Below, one piece after another: positions 34,846 to 43,642 of a stretch of 64,000 bases of DNA (position 1 is the stretch's first letter; every line of letters begins with the position of its first letter). Under the pieces are notes generated by a model. The model searched no databases. It was not told the DNA's origin and worked only from the letters and a program-made list of their open reading frames with translations. The stretch comes from CAVZTX01 sp963778375 (GTDB taxonomy: Bacteria > Chloroflexota > Ktedonobacteria > Ktedonobacterales > Ktedonobacteraceae). The position numbers and the translations under genes were made by a program. The stretch spans positions 9,369 to 73,368 of the forward strand of contig CAVZTX010000020.1 of the NCBI GenBank assembly GCA_963778375.1. Reading direction: 5' to 3'.

Positions 34846-35442
34846 TTACCATCCCTCATGATGAATATATTCTTCTTTAGCCTTACGACCTCGTTTGAGC
34901 GAAGGTGATGGAGTATCCTGTGCACGATGACCTATAGGAATCATTCCCACGGGTATCACATCTTGAGGGATACTTAACAAGGCACGCAGTTCTTGCAGTT
35001 CTTTCGGTGCAAACCCCACGAACCCTGCGGCCAGACCTTCATCGACCACAGCCAGCAGCAGGATCATGACGGCACAGCCGATATCCATGTGCCAGTAGGG
35101 AACAGGCCACTCTATCTCAGTGCCGTCTTCGTTCACTTTGTCTGGCTCTTGATAGCGCCGATGGTAGGCAGCTTCGCTGGTGCAGGGAATAATAAGCACG
35201 GGAGCTTCAGACACGAAAGGATGAAAACCTTTGGAGGTGTACTCCTCTTCTTCACAAAGCCTTGCAACAGCTTGTCTGAGGTCGGGGCGCGTCAGTACGA
35301 TGAACGATTGTCCTTGAGTGAAACCGGCGCTGGGTGCATGGCTTGCCAGTTCGAGTATGCGCTCAATTACTTCTGGTGCGACCGGTTCGGATGTAAAGTG
35401 CCGTACCATGCGCCGCTTTCGTACTACCTCGGTAAATTCCAT
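34846..35442 (-). CDS. Nitroreductase-family flavoprotein
   Basis: The 198-residue protein begins with the FMN-binding opening EVVRKRRMVRHFTSEPV. It continues with LASHAPSAGFTQGQSFIVLT and DIGCAVMILLLAVVDEGLAA, then the P-x2-G loop IPQDVIPVGMIPIGH. This is the nitroreductase/FMN-dependent dehydrogenase fold. Members reduce nitro groups, quinones or cofactor precursors; the substrate here is unknown. A NUDIX gene on the same strand ends upstream within 30 bases. Confidence 0.88.
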   Translation of the reverse strand: MEFTEVVRKRRMVRHFTSEPVAPEVIERILELASHAPSAGFTQGQSFIVLTRPDLRQAVARLCEEEEYTSKGFHPFVSEAPVLIIPCTSEAAYHRRYQEPDKVNEDGTEIEWPVPYWHMDIGCAVMILLLAVVDEGLAAGFVGFAPKELQELRALLSIPQDVIPVGMIPIGHRAQDTPSPSLKRGRKAKEEYIHHEGW

Positions 35443-35468
35443 TGCCTACTCCCTCATTATGAAAAACT

Positions 35469-35921
35469 TTACTTGCTGCTCAGATAGTCCTTGAGCATCT
35501 CTTCACAATCAAAGGCCATGTGACCAAAGACCTCGCCAGGTTCTTTCCAGCATGGCTTGCCTTCACCCGAGCCATGAGGAGATCCGCTCACAATGGAACC
35601 CTTATAAGTGATAGCAACCGCACGAAAGCGGGGATCACGTTTTAGCGAGGAATAGACACCAACCAGCCCGGTAATGGTAACAGTATACCCAGTCTCCTCA
35701 TGTGCCTCGCGCAGAACACATTGCTCAACCGTTTCCCGGTAGCGCACGATACCACCTGGAACGGTATATCCCAGGCCATCCGAACGATCTATCAGCAGGA
35801 ATTTGCCATCTTGCTCAATAATAATGCCAGCGCCCAAGAGTGGTGAGATTTGCCCCAGTGTAAGAAGTGCTATGATACGAAAGATGAAGCCCGCCAATAT
35901 CCCCTTAATCTTCTCTTTCAT
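35469..35921 (-). CDS. NUDIX hydrolase
   Basis: The 150-residue protein has the NUDIX box GX5EX7REUXEEXGU in GGIVRYRETVEQCVLREAHE followed by ETGY, which binds magnesium for diphosphate hydrolysis. The N-terminus (IKGILAGFIFRIIALLTLGQ) is hydrophobic, so the enzyme may be membrane-associated. Its start overlaps the end of the Mrp gene by 17 bases, which indicates cotranscription. The substrate is unknown. Confidence 0.88.
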   Translation of the reverse strand: MKEKIKGILAGFIFRIIALLTLGQISPLLGAGIIIEQDGKFLLIDRSDGLGYTVPGGIVRYRETVEQCVLREAHEETGYTVTITGLVGVYSSLKRDPRFRAVAITYKGSIVSGSPHGSGEGKPCWKEPGEVFGHMAFDCEEMLKDYLSSK

Positions 35922-36810
35922 CCCCGAAACGATCTCCCTTCAATGTATCCGATTCATCCTCGACTTCAGATTTTTGTATGTCTTCTACCGATCTTTGCTT
36001 TGCTTCCACTGAGAGAACCACTTGCTCAGCCATAGCCATAAATGCTAATGAGACTGGCGATTCTGGCATACTCACGACAACCGGTCGCCCTTTGTCTCCG
36101 CTCACCGCTGTTGCTGGATCAAGCGGAATAGCACCCAGCAGTGGCAGGTCATCAAGTAGAGCACGTGATTCGGGACTCGGCGGGAAAATGTCAACTCGCT
36201 CACCACAATGCGGACAGAGAAATCCACTCATATTCTGAACCAAACCCAGTACGCGTACCCCAACGTTCTGGAACATTGATAGGGCTTTAGCAGTGTCGAT
36301 CCGCGCAATATCCTGTGGAGTTGTTACCAGAATGGCCCCATCCAGTTGCAATTCTCGACAGAGTGTTGCCTGCGGTTCACCATTACCAGGAGGCAAATCG
36401 ATAATCAGGTAGTCCAAAGTACCCCAATTCACGGTATAAAGCAACTGCCGAATGAGCACACCAAGTACATCAGGAATTGGAGCAACCGCCTGCTCTTCAC
36501 CAATAAAGAAGCCAACCGACATGACCTTAACGCCATAGCGCACTAGTGGCTGAAGCATCTGTTCAGGAGCGAGCTTGCTGCTTTGCGCAAGTGGGAGAGT
36601 TGCATTCCATCCTCTGCTTTCATTGCGCTTCCGCACGCCAAGCATCATGGGAACACTTGGTCCATAAGCATCTGCATCCAGCAGACCAACCTGTGCACCG
36701 CGTTTTGCTAATGCAACGGCGAGATTGACGCTGACCGTAGATTTCCCTACTCCACCTTTGCCACTGCCCACAACAAGCAACGCGCCAACTTGATGTATGC
36801 GTTTTTGCAA
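35905..36810 (-). CDS. Mrp/NBP35-family ATP-binding protein
   Basis: The 301-residue protein carries the deviant Walker A of the Mrp/MinD family, VVGSGKGGVGKSTVSVNLAV near residue 15. DADAYGPSVPMMLG follows, then YLIIDLPPGNGE, and NMSGFLCPHCGE with the CxxC that carries an Fe-S cluster. It should be an Fe-S cluster carrier or scaffold ATPase. The DUF59 domain common at the N-terminus is missing. The start is a TTG after GGGGGAATAGAGC; an in-frame stop just upstream leaves no earlier start. It leads the NUDIX gene. Confidence 0.9.
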   Translation of the reverse strand: MQKRIHQVGALLVVGSGKGGVGKSTVSVNLAVALAKRGAQVGLLDADAYGPSVPMMLGVRKRNESRGWNATLPLAQSSKLAPEQMLQPLVRYGVKVMSVGFFIGEEQAVAPIPDVLGVLIRQLLYTVNWGTLDYLIIDLPPGNGEPQATLCRELQLDGAILVTTPQDIARIDTAKALSMFQNVGVRVLGLVQNMSGFLCPHCGERVDIFPPSPESRALLDDLPLLGAIPLDPATAVSGDKGRPVVVSMPESPVSLAFMAMAEQVVLSVEAKQRSVEDIQKSEVEDESDTLKGDRFGDERED

Positions 36811-37044
36811 GCTCTATTCCCCCTGGCTACCGAAAATGAGTCTAATACATTGACCTGAACCTGCGGATGAATTCTCTGCTAGTATACGGGCACTTTTTGC
36901 ATTTGGCAAGCAGGTTGCATCTCCTCTTGAGAGGAAATATTGTCTGCTTGTATAATATAGCTAGCAACCGGTCAAACAATCAGCAAGGAGCACAAGAAAA
37001 ATTATCGAATATCGCAGAGCAAGGAGCAAAAAAAGAAAAAAAGA

Positions 37045-37860
37045 TCATTGGCTATGTAAAAAGAGCAATGTTTCAATCGCTACTGCGACCCCATCCTCAT
37101 CATTGCTCAATGTCACGTAATCTGCCGCTGCTTTAACCTCCCCATGTGCATTACCCATCGCCACCCCGAGACCCGCGAATTGCAGCATCCCAATATCATT
37201 ATGATTATCGCCAAAGGCCATAATCTCTTCGGGCGCAATCCGCAGGTCCTCTGCAATAGTTTTCAACGCATTACCCTTTGAGACAGTCGGATGGAGAAAC
37301 TCCAGGATATCAAATGAAGATTGTGTGACATAAAGTTGCCCGGCAAAGTGCCTTTCCAGCGCAATGCGCTTCTCCCGCAAGCTACTTGCTTCACCAATCC
37401 CCGCCACCTTAATACACGGGCGAGGATAAAGGCTTGCAACATCCTCAACTTCTATAGGAGGCAAAACCGGTAAGCGATACCAATTGCGAGCACGCGGCGT
37501 ATCCTTATCAACAAAAACACCTTCGTGCGTGTGATAAGCCCGGTAAAGAGCAAACTTCCGTAGTATCTCAAGCGTAGGTAGAATATACTCAGTTGGTAGC
37601 AGTTTCTCATGCAGAATCGTCCCACTTCCTATATCCGCAATGACCGCCCCATTCTCAATAATCTGTGGCGCGGAAAGTGGTAATCCTGCACACACCGATC
37701 GAAGCACGGAAAGCGTCTGCCCTGTCGCAATCACGATAACAATACCCCTCTCCGCCGCTTGGCACAATGCCATACGCGTGCGAGGCGTAATCAACTTTTG
37801 AGGAGGTGGTGTCAGTAAAGTTCCATCAAGATCAATGGCTAACAAACGGTACATGCCCAT
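37045..37860 (-). CDS. Cof-type HAD-IIB hydrolase
   Basis: The 271-residue protein has the HAD motifs: AIDLDGTLL with the nucleophile Asp, VIATGQTLSVL, Lys in PTVSKGNAL, and IMAFGDNHNDIGMLQFAG with the last acidic pair. The long cap between motifs 2 and 3 is the C2B type of sugar-phosphate and flavin-phosphate phosphatases such as Cof and YbjI. The substrate is unknown. It lies upstream of an AT-rich, A-rich gap (36960-37040) and downstream of a dispersed repeat. Confidence 0.9.
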   Translation of the reverse strand: MGMYRLLAIDLDGTLLTPPPQKLITPRTRMALCQAAERGIVIVIATGQTLSVLRSVCAGLPLSAPQIIENGAVIADIGSGTILHEKLLPTEYILPTLEILRKFALYRAYHTHEGVFVDKDTPRARNWYRLPVLPPIEVEDVASLYPRPCIKVAGIGEASSLREKRIALERHFAGQLYVTQSSFDILEFLHPTVSKGNALKTIAEDLRIAPEEIMAFGDNHNDIGMLQFAGLGVAMGNAHGEVKAAADYVTLSNDEDGVAVAIETLLFLHSQ

Positions 37861-37883
37861 TATCCTTGACTAACCCTCAAAGT

Positions 37884-37925
37884 CGTAGGGGCCAATTCAT
37901 CGCGCCCACCGCCGATGTATCGGCC
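37884..37925. repeat. Dispersed repeat, GTAGGGGCC type with inner hairpin
   Basis: GTAGGGGCCAATTCATCGCG, CCCACCG, CCGATGTATCGGCC. The design matches 19413-19453. It sits at the point where the + strand changes from C-rich to G-rich. Confidence 0.8.
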
Positions 37926-37994
37926 TTCGGCTGGGGCAACCAATCCCGCACTCACCAGCAGTATCCTTCAAAGTGTTTCAGGAAATCAAGCCAA

Positions 37995-38030
37995 GAACAC
38001 TCAGCAGCATCATAACACTGCTGAGTGTTC
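37995..38030. terminator. Hairpin after the kbl gene
   Basis: GAACACTCAGCAG pairs perfectly with CTGCTGAGTGTTC around a 10-base loop. It lies 30 bases beyond the kbl stop and is the probable transcript end for tdh-kbl. No long T-run is present on that strand. Confidence 0.7.
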
Positions 38031-38059
38031 AAAGAATGGCCTTGCTAGCAGGTCTTCGA

Positions 38060-39238
38060 TTAGATGATGTGTAACTCTTTGCCTACCTTCTCAAAAATGT
38101 TGAGGGCCTTTGAGAGCTCGTCGCGGGTATGAATGGCTGTGACGATAGTGCGTACGCGACATTTATCAATGGGTACCGTGGGGTAGACAATACCCTGGGC
38201 AAAGACGCCTTCCTGGAAGAGGCGCTTGCTGAACTGCATAGCAAGTGCACCTTCACCCACAATAACAGGCGTGATTGGCGTCTCGCTCCGTCCAGTATTG
38301 AAGCCTAGTTGTTCAAGACCGCGCTTGAAGAAATGGGTGTTCTCCCACAGGCGCTCAACAAGGCTGTTGTCTTCTTCCAGCAGTTCAATAGCAGCTATGC
38401 AGGTAGCGACGACAGAAGGTGGATGTGATGTGCTAAAAAGAACTGGCCGTGCTCGCTGTAGCAAGAAATCGCGTACATCCTGGCTACAGGCAACATAACC
38501 ACCTAACGCGCCGATGCCTTTAGAAAGGGTACCAATTTGCAAGGCTACACGTCCATCCAGGCCAAAATGGTTGACGGTACCACGTCCATTTTTACCGAGG
38601 ACGCCGCTTGAATGAGCGTCGTCCACCATCACAAACGCGCCAAATTCTTCGGCCAGTTCAACGATCTCTGGTAGAGGAGCAATATCACCATCCATGCTGA
38701 AGACGCCATCCGTGACGACCATGACCTTGTTTGCGTCTCGAGACTCTTCTAGCACCCGGCGCAAGCCAGCCATATCCTTGTGTGGATAAATCTTGCGTGG
38801 TGATTTACACAGGCGAATACCGTCAATAATGCTCGCATGATTCAACTCATCGCTGATAATCATGTCGCCTTCCTGCATCAAAGCGGAGATGACTCCAAGG
38901 TTGGTTGCATAACCGGACTGGATGGTCAGAGAGGCTTCAGTATGCTTGAAACGAGCCAGTTTCTCTTCGAGTTCATTATGTAAGGTCATTGTACCTGCTA
39001 TTGTCCGAACAGAGCCTGATCCAACCCCGTACTGCTCTATCGCTTTAATGGCGGCTTTCCGTAAGCGCGGATGGACGGTTAGTCCGAGATAGTTATTCGA
39101 GGAAAGGGTAATTACTTCGTGACCATCTATGACGACGGTTGCCTTCTGTTCGGTCTCCAGAACTCGCGGGAGATGGAAGATGCCCTTTTCACGGAGCGCG
39201 TCCAACTCCCCCTTCACATATTGTTGCAGCTTATCCAT
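38060..39238 (-). CDS. kbl: Glycine C-acetyltransferase (2-amino-3-ketobutyrate CoA ligase)
   Basis: The 392-residue PLP enzyme is of full family length. Visible are LSSNNYLGLTVHPRLRKAA, GVGSGSVRTIAGT, the cofactor segment FVMVDDAHSSGVLGKNGRGT and the Schiff-base Lys in QIGTLSKGIGALGGYVA. It condenses or cleaves 2-amino-3-ketobutyrate with CoA to glycine and acetyl-CoA. The threonine dehydrogenase gene lies 60 bases upstream on the same strand, so together they convert threonine to glycine. Related enzymes (BioF, ALAS) are less likely given this partner. Confidence 0.92.
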   Translation of the reverse strand: MDKLQQYVKGELDALREKGIFHLPRVLETEQKATVVIDGHEVITLSSNNYLGLTVHPRLRKAAIKAIEQYGVGSGSVRTIAGTMTLHNELEEKLARFKHTEASLTIQSGYATNLGVISALMQEGDMIISDELNHASIIDGIRLCKSPRKIYPHKDMAGLRRVLEESRDANKVMVVTDGVFSMDGDIAPLPEIVELAEEFGAFVMVDDAHSSGVLGKNGRGTVNHFGLDGRVALQIGTLSKGIGALGGYVACSQDVRDFLLQRARPVLFSTSHPPSVVATCIAAIELLEEDNSLVERLWENTHFFKRGLEQLGFNTGRSETPITPVIVGEGALAMQFSKRLFQEGVFAQGIVYPTVPIDKCRVRTIVTAIHTRDELSKALNIFEKVGKELHII

Positions 39239-39298
39239 CGTTCCTCCTGTCTCTGATCAGGGTAGTCGCAAACCCTACCCCTACTATCAATAGGTGTA

Positions 39299-40339
39299 TC
39301 AAAAGGTCAGCACAATTTTCCCACAATCGCCAGCCTTCATGATCTCCATAGCTTCATGAATCCGGTCGAAAGGGAGAGTATGCGTAATCACTTGTTTCAG
39401 ATCTAGTCGGCCGGTTTCTAGTATTCGACGTGTGCGGTACCAGGTATCGAAGATACGACGGCCAGAGATACCGAACACGGTTGCGCCTTTGAAGATAATA
39501 TCGTCGGCAAGGTCAAGTTCGACCATGCGCGAGGGAATGCCAAGCAGCGAGACACGCCCCCCGTTACGCAGGGCCTTGAACCCCTGCCGAATGGCTTGTG
39601 GATGCCCCGACATTTCCAGCACGACATCAACGCCGAGGCCATCGGTGACCTCAAGAATCTTCTGGACTGGATCAACTTCACGCGGGTCAAGCAAGTAATC
39701 TGCCCCCATCTTCCTCGCGATATCGAGCCGCAGGTGATTCGGTTCAATGGCGAAGATATCGCTGGAACCCGACGTACGAGCGAGACCTACTGCCCATAAA
39801 CCAATTGGCCCGCACCCGATGACCGCTACCGTCATTTCAGCGATTTCGCCTGCATAGGTAGCGTGTACGGCGTTGCCAAAGGGCTCCTGGATGGATGCTA
39901 CATGGTGATCAATTTCTTTGCCTGTCTTCCAGGCGACGCTTTCGGGGATTGCGATATATTCCGCGAATGCGCCATCGCGATCGACGCCGAGAATTTGGAC
40001 ATTTCGGCAGACATTAGCCTGACCTGTACGACACTGGTAACAGTGCCCACACGTAATATGGGTCTCTGCCGCGATAAAGTCGCCAGGAGCGACGGTGGTA
40101 ACTTCTTCTCCCACCTCCACGATTTCACCGGCGAACTCGTGGCCAAAGATGCGCGGAGTCTTCATCCGACTTTGTGCCCACGCATCCCAATCATAAATGT
40201 GCATGTCTGTCCCACAGATAGAGGCGGCTTTGACTTGTACGAGCACGTCACGCGGGCCAATTTGAGGAATATCAACCAGGGCAACCGTTGCCCCAGGCGC
40301 TGCCTCAGCTTTGAGGACCGCCTTCATTTTTCCATTCAT
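39299..40339 (-). CDS. tdh: L-threonine 3-dehydrogenase
   Basis: The 346-residue zinc alcohol-dehydrogenase-family enzyme has the catalytic zinc site (ASICGTDMHIYDWDAW, FGHEFAGE), the structural zinc cysteines (CGHCYQCRTGQANVC) and the NAD motif VAVIGCGPIGLWAVG. The IYDWDAWAQ segment and the DGAFAEYIAIP part are typical of Tdh. The start at 40339 follows GGAGG; the frame upstream is not conserved-looking. It oxidises threonine to 2-amino-3-ketobutyrate for Kbl. Confidence 0.92.
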   Translation of the reverse strand: MNGKMKAVLKAEAAPGATVALVDIPQIGPRDVLVQVKAASICGTDMHIYDWDAWAQSRMKTPRIFGHEFAGEIVEVGEEVTTVAPGDFIAAETHITCGHCYQCRTGQANVCRNVQILGVDRDGAFAEYIAIPESVAWKTGKEIDHHVASIQEPFGNAVHATYAGEIAEMTVAVIGCGPIGLWAVGLARTSGSSDIFAIEPNHLRLDIARKMGADYLLDPREVDPVQKILEVTDGLGVDVVLEMSGHPQAIRQGFKALRNGGRVSLLGIPSRMVELDLADDIIFKGATVFGISGRRIFDTWYRTRRILETGRLDLKQVITHTLPFDRIHEAMEIMKAGDCGKIVLTF

Positions 40340-40511
40340 TCTGTTCAATACCTCCACGAATGGTATTTGATACACTGATGTTATTATGCGTCCTACCAGC
40401 GATGATTGCAAGGAGCACAGTTTACGAGCAAAGCAAATCATAATCCCGATGCGGTACAATTTCTAATAACAATATTGCTTCACATGTACGCTTGAAGCCA
40501 GCGAGGAGATT

Positions 40512-41072
40512 ATGTCAAACCCAAACCTAACACGACTTGAAGTCGGCCAGGTTATTCCAGCCTTTACACTGCCAGGAGCTGATGGTATGCCCCATAGTCC
40601 TTGGGACTATAAGCAGCGCGAGCATCTCTTGTTACTCTTTACACGTAGTTCGACGACAAGCGAGACACATGGCCTTTTACGGGCATTTGCGCAGCGGCAT
40701 GCCAGCTTTCGAGAGGAAGAATGCTCAATACTGGCAATCTCACCCGATACAGTAGTTGCCAATCTCGGTACTCAGGAACAGTTTCACTTGCCATTTGCCT
40801 TACTAGCTGATCCTAAGCATCAGGTTCGTTTACGTTACCTTGGACAAACAATAGATGCATCAGAGGCAAACACAAACTTCCCCTCTTCACTCAACTGCAC
40901 CACCCCTACTGATACCAAGCTATCTCAAGCTTCTTTCCCTGTAAGTTTTGTCCTGGCGGATAGGTATAGTGCGCTTTACCAGATGTGGATAGCCGAAAAT
41001 GAGGCTGACCTGCCACCTATTGAGGAGCTACTGGAGTCGTTGTACTATCTTAATAAGTTGTGTACGCCGTAG
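40512..41072 (+). CDS. Redoxin-like protein lacking the peroxidatic cysteine
   Basis: The 186-residue protein has the thioredoxin-fold opening of AhpC/TSA peroxiredoxins (LEVGQVIPAFTLPGADGMPH, then LLLLFTRSSTTSETHGLLRA, SILAISPD, FPVSFVLADRYSALYQMW). Where peroxiredoxins have TxxC in the active site it reads RSSTTSET, with no Cys. It is therefore unlikely to reduce peroxides and may be a structural or binding relative. GAGGAG lies upstream of the ATG. Confidence 0.7.
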   Translation: MSNPNLTRLEVGQVIPAFTLPGADGMPHSPWDYKQREHLLLLFTRSSTTSETHGLLRAFAQRHASFREEECSILAISPDTVVANLGTQEQFHLPFALLADPKHQVRLRYLGQTIDASEANTNFPSSLNCTTPTDTKLSQASFPVSFVLADRYSALYQMWIAENEADLPPIEELLESLYYLNKLCTP

Positions 41073-41093
41073 AAATGGTAGTATAGTGACTAT

Positions 41094-41885
41094 ATGAAGT
41101 CAAGAGGATTGGGCATACTCTGGTTATTTTTATTTGGCGCGATTCTTGGTACAGCTCTGGATGCCGTACATGTTCATAGTGGAGTTGAACACTACCCCAT
41201 GCCCATACTTTTCGGGTTGGCGTGGTGGGTGCCTTTGCTTTTTGGTGCAGCGACTGTGGCCATTGGGTACTCGCATTCAATGGTTGATCCCTTACTTCAT
41301 CACGAGCGACCATCACATCGGCTTTCAAGTAGCTTCGGCGAACTGACATGGGTAGTGCTTGTCTACCTGATTTGTGCGAGTCCGCTTGAGTCCATCATAA
41401 AGGCAGGACTGATTTTCCTTATCTATTTCAATTTCTGGCTACTGGTAGGAAGCGGCTGGCAAAACTTATTGCTCTCGCTTGTCACGGCGATTACGGGCAC
41501 CCTGATTGAGATGATACTGGTGGCAGCGGGTACATTCTCCTATCTTCATCCCGATATACTCGGCATTCCTTATTGGCTGCCTTTTATCTATGCATGCGCA
41601 TCTTTAGCGGTGGGAGACTTGGGTAGGTCTTTATGTCTTTTTCTCAAAGAGGTACCTCAGACCTTTAGCTTCCTTGTTCAGTATCCTGATCTTTATTGCG
41701 AGCACTGGGGTCGCGAGAGGTCATTGGTTGGACCGGGCTGGTGCTCGATGAGTGGCCTCGCTGTATATCGGCATCTCGATCACCCATGCCAGTTTGAGGT
41801 TCGGAGGGATTGCGTCCACCGAGATTTCCTTGAGCGTTACGGTCGATGGTATTGCCAGCATTGGTTGTCAGGTCGCGGTTGGTGA
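41094..41885 (+). CDS. INSIG-family membrane protein
   Basis: Residues 5-185 form about six hydrophobic segments that follow the eukaryotic INSIG pattern. AWWVPLLFGAATVAIGY (43-59) parallels AWWVPPCCGTAA of human INSIG1. YLHPDILGIPYWLPF (150-164) parallels YTSPDFLYIRSWLPC, and LAVGDLGRSL (171-180) parallels VTVGNIGRQL. Human INSIGs bind oxysterols and hold SCAP and HMG-CoA reductase; a mycobacterial homologue of known structure binds a diacylglycerol-like lipid. The C-terminal 75 residues are polar, unlike INSIG, and overlap the tail of the opposite gene by 221 bases. The true end may be nearer 41670 if a frame error is present. The ligand is unknown. Confidence 0.75.
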   Translation: MKSRGLGILWLFLFGAILGTALDAVHVHSGVEHYPMPILFGLAWWVPLLFGAATVAIGYSHSMVDPLLHHERPSHRLSSSFGELTWVVLVYLICASPLESIIKAGLIFLIYFNFWLLVGSGWQNLLLSLVTAITGTLIEMILVAAGTFSYLHPDILGIPYWLPFIYACASLAVGDLGRSLCLFLKEVPQTFSFLVQYPDLYCEHWGRERSLVGPGWCSMSGLAVYRHLDHPCQFEVRRDCVHRDFLERYGRWYCQHWLSGRGW

Positions 41886-42228
41886 CGTTCCCGCGATCTG
41901 TCGGGCTACCACCGCCTGCTGAGCTTCTGGCGGTAGAGCCACCTGCGTCTACGGTGCTGTTGCTGGTGCTCATACCTCCTGGAGCTATTCCTGTACCTAC
42001 ACCACCGCTCGGTATGGTGCCACCACCGACAGTACCCATGTCACGGTCCGTGGTTGTACCTCTACTCGGCATCATACCGCTACCAACACCGCCTTCGGCG
42101 CTTGTATCGCGATCTGCTGCCATACCACTACCCTTAGTAGTGCCAGTGCTTCGCTCCTGGCCAATCATTTTATTGTAGTCTTTGTCATTCTCCGAGTTCT
42201 GTGTAGGGTTTTGGTCTTGATCTGCCAT
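41665..42228 (-). CDS. Gly/Ser/Thr-rich low-complexity protein
   Basis: The 187-residue frame starts MADQDQNPTQNSENDKDYNK. It is rich in G, S, T, D and N throughout (TTTDRDMGTVGGGTIPSGGV), with no hydrophobic core or signal peptide. The composition suggests a disordered stress-type protein. AAAGGAAAAATAGAAAC precedes the ATG. It overlaps the INSIG gene tail to tail by 221 bases, so one of the two gene ends may be wrong. Confidence 0.6.
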   Translation of the reverse strand: MADQDQNPTQNSENDKDYNKMIGQERSTGTTKGSGMAADRDTSAEGGVGSGMMPSRGTTTDRDMGTVGGGTIPSGGVGTGIAPGGMSTSNSTVDAGGSTARSSAGGGSPTDRGNVTNRDLTTNAGNTIDRNAQGNLGGRNPSEPQTGMGDRDADIQRGHSSSTSPVQPMTSRDPSARNKDQDTEQGS

Positions 42229-42430
42229 GTTTCTATTTTTCCTTTCGATGCTGCTTTGCTATGTACTTACCTGGCTTTTCTTATCATAGCATAGGAGTCC
42301 CTACTTAAGTCTAGAAATAAAGCACTACAACGAGAAAACTTATGATTTTCTAATTTACCTTATTGGTAGCAGCTATGTGGCTTGCGTCAACAAAGCTCAC
42401 TGCCAATAAGCAAATGACTTCTCTTATGCT

Positions 42431-43432
42431 CTATTTTGTGTGTCTTATGTATTTACCAGGTACCTTATCTTTCGCTTCGCCGCCTTCGGCAGAGGACATA
42501 ATGTTGAGGATGTTGGCTTTGGGATCGACCAGGAGATCGTTGATTACAGAGCGAACGCCGGGAAAGTTTTGGGCTATTTCGACTGCCGCGGCTTTTTGCT
42601 GGCCGTTGTGTACTGCACCGCTGAGGCGGACGACTCCTAGACGAGGGTAGACACCGATGGGGAGATCGCGAGTACGGGGGTCTTGACCCAGAGCCATACC
42701 AAGATCAGCAGCCAGTCTATCATCGCCAACGAGGTTATTTTTGATCTCCAACAAGCCTTGCACACCTAGCACTTGATCTCGCACGATATCGCCGCGAAGT
42801 GCACTGGAGATGTTGCCATCGAGATAGAGTACGCCATCAAGTACGCGTGCGGTAATGCCTTTCATATCAACATGTAGCGGGGTCAGGTCAAAAATGATAG
42901 CTTCGACCTCTTGTTGGAGGACGCTGTCAGATCGATAGGGAGGTAATGTGTTGAATATGGCATCGGGAATACTAACTCTTACCTGCTCGGTCTCTAAGGA
43001 GGTAACATATTCCACGTGAATCAATGTATCTTGTGCTTGACGCAAATTATGGGCTACAAGGTAGACCAGTTCACCACTATCAGGCTGCACTGCTACGAGC
43101 ATCAGTGGGCCTTTATTCGTGGAATCAGCACGTACTACCATAGTTTTGTTATCGAGGAGTGCACCGCCAGTTTCCGATGTGCTTGGGGCTAGTAGCTCGT
43201 CCCGTTTGACGCGGAGTGTGATGCCCTCGCCGGATGCCTTAATGACGGTATCAAAGGGAAGGTTTACGGTTCTTCCAAAGAATCGGCCCTGTTTCACGCC
43301 TATGGAGGTGAGGCGTCGGGTCGAGGGATCAAAATTGGTGTGTACCAGGATACCTTCTTCACCACCAGAGTAAATGACTTTACTGCCAAGGTGGAATTTC
43401 TGCATTTCGGAGACCAAGGTTGCTTTGTTCAT
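42431..43432 (-). CDS. PRC-barrel-like and double BON-domain protein
   Basis: The 333-residue protein starts at the Met at 43432. An N-terminal beta domain (HLGSKVIYSGGEEGILVHTN, FGRTVNLPFDTVI) resembles a PRC-barrel. Two BON-like modules follow near 185-240 (VDMKGITARVLDGVLYLDG, then VLGVQGLLEIKNNLV) and 245-310 (IGVYPRLGVVRLSGAV, then IAQNFPGVRSVINDL). BON domains bind lipid or other polymers and are common in envelope-stress proteins. No signal peptide is seen. The protein may respond to membrane or osmotic stress; this is inference from domains only. Confidence 0.7.
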   Translation of the reverse strand: MNKATLVSEMQKFHLGSKVIYSGGEEGILVHTNFDPSTRRLTSIGVKQGRFFGRTVNLPFDTVIKASGEGITLRVKRDELLAPSTSETGGALLDNKTMVVRADSTNKGPLMLVAVQPDSGELVYLVAHNLRQAQDTLIHVEYVTSLETEQVRVSIPDAIFNTLPPYRSDSVLQQEVEAIIFDLTPLHVDMKGITARVLDGVLYLDGNISSALRGDIVRDQVLGVQGLLEIKNNLVGDDRLAADLGMALGQDPRTRDLPIGVYPRLGVVRLSGAVHNGQQKAAAVEIAQNFPGVRSVINDLLVDPKANILNIMSSAEGGEAKDKVPGKYIRHTK

Positions 43433-43642
43433 GTGTTTCAACCTCATGCTTCATAAATAATTTTCTGGGCAAGGTTCTTACGCCCTTTAAAGAAAGTGTA
43501 GCACGTTCGTGTTGTGTGTGACAAGCGAATAATCTGAAACCACTCATACATCCGAAGCTACGAAATCGATCTCGGTTCAAATGCCACTTCAGTTCTTAAG
43601 AGAATGACATCCCCACTGAGCCATCTAGCTTGCTTGACTGAG

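Noticed and set aside
36960..37044. A-rich gap as a replication origin by itself
   Set aside because: It is AT-rich but no clear DnaA boxes were found; only the skew change nearby supports an origin.
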